From contig JAHJDO010000058.1 of NCBI GenBank assembly GCA_018812485.1, positions 1-36,743 on the forward strand: a stretch of DNA of 36,743 bases. Reading direction: 5' to 3'. Every line of letters starts with the position of its first letter. The first letter of the stretch is position 1. A model generated the notes under the pieces. The model saw nothing but the letters and a program-made list of their open reading frames with translations, searched no databases and had not been told where the DNA came from. This DNA comes from a bacterium. Its GTDB lineage: Bacteria; JAHJDO01. The translations under genes were made by a program, and so were the position numbers. Shown here in pieces: positions 31,444 through 36,743 of this stretch.

Positions 31444-32500
31444 TTCCCGTCTCTCCAGCCTTCGCTTCAGCATCTGCTACACTATAACAACGCGTAATAT
31501 ACTCTTCATAGCTTATTATTTTACTGTTGTAAAGCATTGTTAGAGAATCATCCATTGTTTTCATGCCAAGCTTTTTCCCTGTTTGAATGGATGAAATTAT
31601 TCTATAGCTCTTCTTTTCCCTTATTAAATTCTTTATAGCTGAAGTAGCAACCATTATCTCATAAGATGCTATTCTTCCCCCTGTGGTTCTAGGAATCAAT
31701 TGCTGGGAAATTACTGCCACAAGAGACTCAGACAATTGTGTCCTTATTTGTTCCTGCTGCGCAGTAGGAAAAGCATCTACTATTCTGTCAATTGTAGCTG
31801 CAGCGCCTGTTGTATGCAAGGTTGCAAATACCAGATGCCCAGTTTCTGCGGCTGAAATAGCTGCCTCCATTGTAGCTAGGTCTCTCATCTCTCCCACCAT
31901 TATAATATCTGGATCCTGTCTTAGTGCCCTGACAAGAGCTTCGGAGAACGAAGGGACATCCACCCCCAATTCTCTCTGAGACATAACACCATTGTGATGA
32001 GTGTGGTAATACTCTATAGGATCTTCAACTGTTATTATATGAGCATCTCTATTTCTCGCTATATAATCAATCATTGTGGCAAGTGTTGTTGTCTTACCAC
32101 AACCAGTTGGACCAGTCACCAGAATTAGACCACGCTGTCTGTACATAAGCTGTTTAACTTGCTCTGCCAATCCTAGCTCCTCAAATGTCAGAAGCTTCAT
32201 AGGTATAAGTCTCATTGCAATTGAAGTATTCCCTCTTTCTTTATAAATAGCTACACGGAATCTTGCTATATCTCCAAAAGAAAAACCAAAATCTGTTCCT
32301 CCCATCTCTTGTAATTTTTGCTGATGATGTTCTGAGGTAATACTTTTCATTAACTTCTCCGTGTTCTCGTTTGTCAGCTCCTCAAAATCAAGAACATCCA
32401 GTCTTCCATCTATGCGCAAAACAGGAGGCTTACCTACTACTAAGTGTATGTCAGAAGCATTCCTGTCTACAACGATTTTCAGCAGTTCATTCATCTCCAT
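31436..32500 (-). CDS. pilT: twitching motility ATPase PilT
   Basis: 354 residues, the normal PilT length, without the GspE-N and zinc segments. NASDIHLVVGKPPVLRIDG at the N terminus, Walker A GPTGCGKTTTLA, ITVEDPIEYYHTHH, Walker B DIIMVGEMRDLATM, HLVFATLHTTGAAATIDRI and the C-terminal AIKNLIREKK (the AIRNLIRE motif of retraction ATPases). PilT retracts type IV pili by disassembling the fibre. Its presence between two assembly ATPases argues for a dynamic pilus rather than secretion alone. Confidence 0.93.
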   Translation of the reverse strand: MEMNELLKIVVDRNASDIHLVVGKPPVLRIDGRLDVLDFEELTNENTEKLMKSITSEHHQQKLQEMGGTDFGFSFGDIARFRVAIYKERGNTSIAMRLIPMKLLTFEELGLAEQVKQLMYRQRGLILVTGPTGCGKTTTLATMIDYIARNRDAHIITVEDPIEYYHTHHNGVMSQRELGVDVPSFSEALVRALRQDPDIIMVGEMRDLATMEAAISAAETGHLVFATLHTTGAAATIDRIVDAFPTAQQEQIRTQLSESLVAVISQQLIPRTTGGRIASYEIMVATSAIKNLIREKKSYRIISSIQTGKKLGMKTMDDSLTMLYNSKIISYEEYITRCYSVADAEAKAGETGNV

Positions 32501-32501
32501 T

Positions 32502-34226
32502 TTATACTGCTCCTTCCAATTCTACATCTTTTTGAGTTACTCGTTCCACCTCAGAAAGCGTAGTCATTCCAATTACAACTTTCTCCAATCCGTCTTGCCT
32601 TAGAGTCTTCATACCAAATTCACACGCCTTTTCTCTAATTTGTGAACTTGAAGCCCTCTTAAGAATCAACGCACGAATTTCACTATTAAGCACAAACAAT
32701 TCGAAAATACCTATCCTCCCTTTATAACCTGTATGAGAGCACTTTGGACACCCTTTACCTTTATAGAACTGTGTTTTACCCATATCTTTTTTCTTAAATG
32801 CCCTTTCTAATTGTAAAATTTCATCTTCCCTTGGAGTGTATGTTTCTTTGCATTCTGGGCAGATTGTTCTGACCAATCTCTGTGCAAGAACTGCCTGAAT
32901 CGATGAAGCCACCAAGAAAGGCTTTATTCCCATATCAATAAGCCGTGTTACTGCGCTGGGAGCATCATTAGTGTGAAGCGTAGAGAACACCAGATGTCCT
33001 GTTAAAGCAGATCTTATAGCAATTTCCGCTGTTTCATTATCGCGAATCTCTCCAATCATTATAATATCCGGAGCCTGTCTCAATATAGACCTTAAAACAT
33101 TAGCAAATGTCAGTCCAATTTCGCTTTTTACATTAACCTGATTGATCCCTGTTAATTGGTATTCAACAGGGTCTTCAACTGTTATTAATTTTCTGTCCGG
33201 CTGATTTATCTTATTGAGAGCCGCATAAAGAGTTGTTGTTTTACCACTACCTGTTGGACCTGTGACAAGAATAATACCATTAGGCGATGCAATCAGAGAT
33301 TCAAATCTTTTCATATCCTCCTTTAAAAACCCAAGTTCAGCCATGCCCAGTAATAAACTGGTTTTATCGAGGATTCTTAATACGACACTTTCCCCATGTA
33401 TCGCAGGCAGTGCCGATACACGCAAGTCAATATCTTTCCCCAATAAAGTTAATCCTATTTTACCATCCTGAGGAAGTCTCTTTTCTGCAATGTTCATACC
33501 GGACATAATCTTGATACGGGAGATCACGGATTTCTCCAGTCTCTTAGGAGGAGCGGGTACTTCATGCAACACTCCATCCACACGATATCTTATTCTAAAT
33601 CTATCCTCTAAAGGCTCAATATGTATATCGCTTGCTCCGGCACGAAGTGCTTCCAATATTAATAAACCGACCAATTTTATAACTGGCGCTTCATCAGATA
33701 TCCCTTCTTCTTCCTCGGCAGCTTCACCACTAACAAAATCTATGTCCTGTTCACTCAACTCTTGAAGCATGCTGTCAATTGTTTCTTCCCTGACACCATA
33801 ATATCTTTCCAGGGAACTTTCAATCTGTTCTTCTGTAGCTAACAATCCTTCAACTTCGCAATTCAGTACTATTCTTAGATTATCCAATGCAAGAAGATTC
33901 AGTGGACTAGCCATAGCAATTGTTAAAGTATTATTTTCAAACTTTAAAGGTACAATTTTATGTTTTTTTGCGACTGATGAAGGAACTTTATCTATCACTT
34001 CCTGCGCAACATTATACTCAGATATATTTATCGTTTTCAGACCGAATTGCGAAGCTAATGCCTTACAAAGCCCTTCACTATCTATATATCCAAGCTTTAT
34101 TAGTATATTCCCAAGTCTTTCACCTGTCTGCCGCTGCTCCGCTAAAGCAGTCTCCAACTTCTTTTCTGAGATCAAACCTATGTCCTGAAGTATTTCTCCC
34201 AGAAATTTCCTTCTATCTTCCCCCAC
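32502..34226 (-). CDS. GspE/PilB-type assembly ATPase, first copy
   Basis: 574 residues from a GTG at 34226, which has GGAGG 8 bases upstream (34239-34235). A TTG at 34241 would add 5 residues but overlaps that site. GspE-N domain (FLGEILQDIGLISEKKLETA), then ATPase core with GPTGSGKTTTLY, ITVEDPVEYQLTG, DIIMIGEIRDNETA and HLVFSTLHTNDAPSAVTRL, plus cysteine pairs CPEC and CPKC. Assembly (extension) ATPase of a type IV pilus or T2SS. It resembles the second GspE along its whole length, so a paralogous pair. Confidence 0.9.
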   Translation of the reverse strand: MGEDRRKFLGEILQDIGLISEKKLETALAEQRQTGERLGNILIKLGYIDSEGLCKALASQFGLKTINISEYNVAQEVIDKVPSSVAKKHKIVPLKFENNTLTIAMASPLNLLALDNLRIVLNCEVEGLLATEEQIESSLERYYGVREETIDSMLQELSEQDIDFVSGEAAEEEEGISDEAPVIKLVGLLILEALRAGASDIHIEPLEDRFRIRYRVDGVLHEVPAPPKRLEKSVISRIKIMSGMNIAEKRLPQDGKIGLTLLGKDIDLRVSALPAIHGESVVLRILDKTSLLLGMAELGFLKEDMKRFESLIASPNGIILVTGPTGSGKTTTLYAALNKINQPDRKLITVEDPVEYQLTGINQVNVKSEIGLTFANVLRSILRQAPDIIMIGEIRDNETAEIAIRSALTGHLVFSTLHTNDAPSAVTRLIDMGIKPFLVASSIQAVLAQRLVRTICPECKETYTPREDEILQLERAFKKKDMGKTQFYKGKGCPKCSHTGYKGRIGIFELFVLNSEIRALILKRASSSQIREKACEFGMKTLRQDGLEKVVIGMTTLSEVERVTQKDVELEGAV

Positions 34227-34280
34227 TTCGCATGCCTCCAAAATTGGTCGTGCAAATTCTACCTAAAGAAACACATAATG

Positions 34281-35147
34281 TCAAGAATGGCGTGTGCATA
34301 TAATTACTCTCTCAATGCCTCCGTAGTCTCTGACAATTTCGGGAGTAAAAAATGTGCCTCTTAAGGAAACAAGTTTTTTAATTCCTTCAACCTGTCCATA
34401 TCCTATTTCCATAATAAGAAACCCATTTGGTTTTAAAAATTCCTCTGCACCTTTAACTAGTTCAGGATAAAAATCAATACCATCAGTTCCACCATCAAGA
34501 GCGATTCTAGGTTCGTATTGCTTTATATCAATAGGTAATTTCTCAAAATCCGATGAAGAAACATAAGGAGGATTTGATACAATAAAATCAATCTTTTCGG
34601 CGAGGTTTAGACCATCAAAACTCTTGAACAAGTCTCCACAAAGAAATCTTATTGACTTTTCTACTTTGTTTTTTTCTGCATTTTTTTTGGAGATATTCAA
34701 TGCATCTTCCGAGATATCAGAAGCATAGATCCTGATATTCTGACTTTTGGCAAGAGCAACTGCTATATTTCCACAACCTGTTCCCATATCAATTGCTACC
34801 CATTCTCTATTTGGTTGAAGCGCCATCTTCTTTAACGTTGCTTCAATTAATGTTTCAGTCTCAGGCCTAGGAATTAATACTTTTTCATTTACCTCAAAAT
34901 CAATGGACATAAACTCTTTATGCCCTATTAAATACGCAATTGGTACGTGCTCTGACCTTTTTAAAACAAGTTTTCTAAAAATGTCTATGGTGTGTTTTTT
35001 AAGAATACTATCCCAATTAAGATATAAAAATATTCTTTCTTTCTTTAAGAGATATGATAGCAAAACCTCTGCATCCAAACGAGGAGAGGGAATATTATGC
35101 CTTGCAAGATAATCTGTTGTGCGAAGAACTAATTCTTTAATCTTCAA
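34281..35147 (-). CDS. prmC: release factor glutamine methyltransferase
   Basis: 288 residues. PrmC methylates the Gln of the GGQ motif in RF1 and RF2, both encoded in this window. The SAM-binding motif is AIDMGTGCGNIAVALAKS and the catalytic NPPY is in FIVSNPPYVSSSDFEKLP. An N-terminal helical domain binds the release factor. The start is a TTG that overlaps the prfA stop (TTGA). Confidence 0.94.
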   Translation of the reverse strand: MKIKELVLRTTDYLARHNIPSPRLDAEVLLSYLLKKERIFLYLNWDSILKKHTIDIFRKLVLKRSEHVPIAYLIGHKEFMSIDFEVNEKVLIPRPETETLIEATLKKMALQPNREWVAIDMGTGCGNIAVALAKSQNIRIYASDISEDALNISKKNAEKNKVEKSIRFLCGDLFKSFDGLNLAEKIDFIVSNPPYVSSSDFEKLPIDIKQYEPRIALDGGTDGIDFYPELVKGAEEFLKPNGFLIMEIGYGQVEGIKKLVSLRGTFFTPEIVRDYGGIERVIICTRHS

Positions 35148-36202
35148 TCCCGCTTAAAACCCACTGATAATTCAGCTTCTATCAATTCATCCATATCACC
35201 TTGAAGAAAAGCCTGAAGCTTATGAGAAGTAAAATTTATGCGATGATTTGTGATTCGCGCTTGGGAAAAATTATACGTGCGAATCTTTTCGCTTCTGTCT
35301 CCTGTACCAACTTGTTTTTTTCTATCCTGAGAAATCTGCTTTTGCTGATCTTCCCTAACTTTATGGAGCAGGCGTGCTCTTAATACTCTCATTGCCTTAA
35401 CTTTGTTTTTATGCTGTGATCTTTCATCCTGACATTCAACAACTAGATTCGTTGGTATATGGGTTATTCTAACTGCTGAGTCTGTTGTATTGACATGCTG
35501 CCCTCCAGCTCCTGATGCCCTAAATGTATCAACTTTTAATTCTTGCGGATTTATTTTAATTTCAACATCTTCAGGTTCAGGAAGCACTGCCACAGTAACT
35601 GTAGATGTGTGAATGCGGCCGCTGGTCTCAGTAACCGGAACCCTTTGAACACGATGTGTTCCACTTTCAAATCTCAATCTTCTGTAAACATTCTTTCCTT
35701 TTACCGCAAAAACCACCTCTCTAAAACCGCCCGATTCTCTTGAATGCGATGACAAAATTTCTATCTTCCATCCCTTCTTTTCAGCATACTTACCATACAT
35801 ACGAAATAGGTCTTCAGCAAAAAGACTGGCTTCATCTCCACCAGCCCCACCCCGTATTTCCATAATAATATCTTTGTTCCAATCGCGCGCCTCCGGATCC
35901 AGTAATACCCGTAGATTATCCTCTATCTTCTCTTTTTTAGCTTCCAAATCCGCTATCTCTGATTTAACTAGTTCTAGAAAATCCTTGTCTTCAGCGGGGT
36001 TTGAGAGAATCTCTTTGTGCTTCGATATATCATTCAAAATTTCCCTATATTTTTCATATTCCTTTATTGTGTCCTTTATATCAGTGTATTCCTTGGCATA
36101 CTTCTGATATTGGCCTCTATTAGATATAATTTGAGAATCACTCATTAACTCAGTAAGTTCATCACCCCTCTTTTTAATATTATCTAATTTGTCTAATAAC
36201 AT
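35144..36202 (-). CDS. prfA: peptide chain release factor 1
   Basis: 352 residues from the ATG at 36202, with GGAG 4-5 bases upstream. The longer frame to 36253 reads repeat A7 and is rejected. RF1 marks: the UAG/UAA-selective PVT in RVPVTETSGRIHTS, and GGQ in ASGAGGQHVNTTDSAVRITH. A long N-terminal coiled-coil domain is present. Gene order rpmE-prfA-prmC is common in bacteria. Confidence 0.96.
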   Translation of the reverse strand: MLLDKLDNIKKRGDELTELMSDSQIISNRGQYQKYAKEYTDIKDTIKEYEKYREILNDISKHKEILSNPAEDKDFLELVKSEIADLEAKKEKIEDNLRVLLDPEARDWNKDIIMEIRGGAGGDEASLFAEDLFRMYGKYAEKKGWKIEILSSHSRESGGFREVVFAVKGKNVYRRLRFESGTHRVQRVPVTETSGRIHTSTVTVAVLPEPEDVEIKINPQELKVDTFRASGAGGQHVNTTDSAVRITHIPTNLVVECQDERSQHKNKVKAMRVLRARLLHKVREDQQKQISQDRKKQVGTGDRSEKIRTYNFSQARITNHRINFTSHKLQAFLQGDMDELIEAELSVGFKRD

Positions 36203-36220
36203 AATACTCCGTTGAAAGAA

Positions 36221-36354
36221 AATCCGAAATCCTAAATCCGAAACTCGAAACAAATCCTAAATTTAAATTTTCGAAATCCAAAACATTGTTTTTGAGCATT
36301 TGTATTTTTGTTATTTGATATTGTTTCGTATTTCGTGCTTCGTGCTTCGAATTT
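36221..36354 (-). repeat. repeat family A, copy 7 (rpmE-prfA gap)
   Basis: Full-length copy of about 134 bp with two CGAAGCA units on the - strand, the ACAAAAATACAAATGCTC segment and the far end TTTCGGATTTAGGATTTCGG. It fills most of the rpmE-prfA gap. Confidence 0.9.
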
Positions 36355-36366
36355 GCCCTTTTTTAT

Positions 36367-36564
36367 TTAGAGATTATATTTTTTCTTAAATTTGTCAACT
36401 CTTCCAGCACTGTCAATAAACTTTTGTTTACCTGTGTAAAAGGGATGACACTTTGAACAAATTTCTACTCTGATATTTTTTTTTGTAGAACGTGTATTGA
36501 TAACTTCTCCACAGGCACATGTAATAGTAGTCTCATAATATTCTGGATGAACACCTTTTTTCAT
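36367..36564 (-). CDS. rpmE: ribosomal protein bL31, zinc-binding form
   Basis: 65 residues. MKKGVHPEY at the start, then zinc ligands C16, C18 (TCACG), C36 and C39 ([13 protein letters not shown]), so this is the C+ form. It belongs to the 50S subunit near the central protuberance. AAGGG lies about 10 bases before the ATG. A good promoter precedes it. Confidence 0.95.
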   Translation of the reverse strand: MKKGVHPEYYETTITCACGEVINTRSTKKNIRVEICSKCHPFYTGKQKFIDSAGRVDKFKKKYNL

Positions 36565-36600
36565 AATAGTTTTTCCCTTATTTTGTTTTAACTGGAGATA

Positions 36601-36629
36601 ATGATAACATACACTTTATATCGCTTCAA
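36601..36629 (-). promoter_or_regulatory. sigma-70-type promoter for rpmE-prfA-prmC
   Basis: On the - strand TTGAAG (-35, 36629-36624), a 17-bp spacer and TATCAT (-10, 36606-36601). The ATG is about 37 bases downstream of the -10 box. Spacing is ideal and both boxes are close to consensus. Confidence 0.6.
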
Positions 36630-36650
36630 TTACTTATTGACTGAAACTAC

Positions 36651-36675
36651 TAACAAAGCTATTATAGCTTTGTTA
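36651..36675. repeat. 12-bp inverted repeat upstream of rpmE
   Basis: TAACAAAGCTAT and ATAGCTTTGTTA face each other with a single base between. It sits just upstream of the rpmE promoter. On the - strand it is not followed by a T run, so a simple terminator for an upstream - strand gene is not well supported; an operator or a + strand structure remain possible. Confidence 0.6.
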
Positions 36676-36676
36676 A

Positions 36677-36740
36677 TTCTTAGTTTTGAATTCTTAATTT
36701 TTAATTGCCTTTTTAATTCAAAATTTAAAATTAATAATTG
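36677..36740. repeat. family B-like AT-rich repeat at the right edge
   Basis: AGTTTTGAATTCTTAATTTT, then AATTGCC and AATTCAAAATTTAAAATTAA in the opposite sense. Related in composition and motif to the repeats at the gspG/gspJ starts. No gene is visible in it. Confidence 0.55.
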
Positions 36741-36743
36741 ATA

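Noticed and set aside
36203-36253. N-terminal extension of prfA (F-R-V-S-D-L-G-F-R-I and so on)
   Set aside because: It is repeat A7 read in frame; GGAG directly before the ATG at 36202 and RF1 length support the internal start.
13126-36354. CRISPR array or transposon ends from the repeated sequences
   Set aside because: Family A copies are over 100 bp, kilobases apart and variable in length; there are no regular spacers, no cas genes and no transposase.
36651-36675. Rho-independent terminator on the - strand
   Set aside because: The inverted repeat is not followed by a T run on that strand and the stem is AT-rich.

Overview
The window looks like a stretch of AT-rich chromosome from an uncultured diderm (LPS-bearing) bacterium. 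The evidence for an outer membrane is LpxA, LpxC and LpxI, BamA and a Skp/OmpH chaperone. A fused LpxC-FabZ, LpxI in place of LpxH, McsA-McsB-ClpC, type IV pilus/type II secretion genes and RF2 with a programmed frameshift together suggest a candidate-phylum lineage (Omnitrophota-like would fit). That placement is inference; no rRNA gene is present to confirm it. I see no tRNA, rRNA, CRISPR, transposase or phage gene. No gene-free stretch exceeds 300 bases.

Layout: one gene (tandem DUF4159 protein) is on the + strand at the left edge and meets lpxI with overlapping stop codons. The other 34 genes all lie on the - strand, mostly with 1-8 base overlaps or short gaps. In order of transcription (right to left) they are: (1) rpmE-prfA-prmC, translation; (2) two GspE/PilB-type ATPases flanking a PilT, then a GspF/PilC platform protein; (3) an NtrC-type sigma-54 activator and its histidine kinase; (4) six pseudopilin-like genes (two gspG, then gspH, I, J and an unusually large gspK); (5) prfB; (6) an FHA membrane protein, dapA-dapB, folK, a deoxynucleoside kinase, panB-panC and a branched-chain aminotransferase; (7) a small unknown protein plus a nucleotidyltransferase; (8) mcsA-mcsB-clpC; (9) bamA-ompH-lpxC/fabZ-lpxA-lpxI.

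The most interesting part is 22.7-28.5 kb. A sequence matching the sigma-54 consensus (TGGCAT-N5-TTGCT) lies just upstream of the first gspG, immediately downstream of the kinase and the NtrC-type activator. This predicts a local PilS/PilR-like circuit controlling the pseudopilins. All six pseudopilins have prepilin leader peptides that are largely encoded by interspersed repeats (families A and B). The kinase gene also carries a 94-bp in-frame palindromic element in its linker and ends in a repeat-encoded tail.

Three repeat families are described. A is about 130-140 bp, with seven copies built partly from 7-base units. B is a short AT-rich motif at the gspG/gspG/gspJ starts and at the right end of the window. 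C is about 105 bp, with two copies that fill the dapB-folK and gspK-prfB gaps. Several start codons were moved inward from the longest open frame because the extension ran into a repeat or because a Shine-Dalgarno site marked an internal start.
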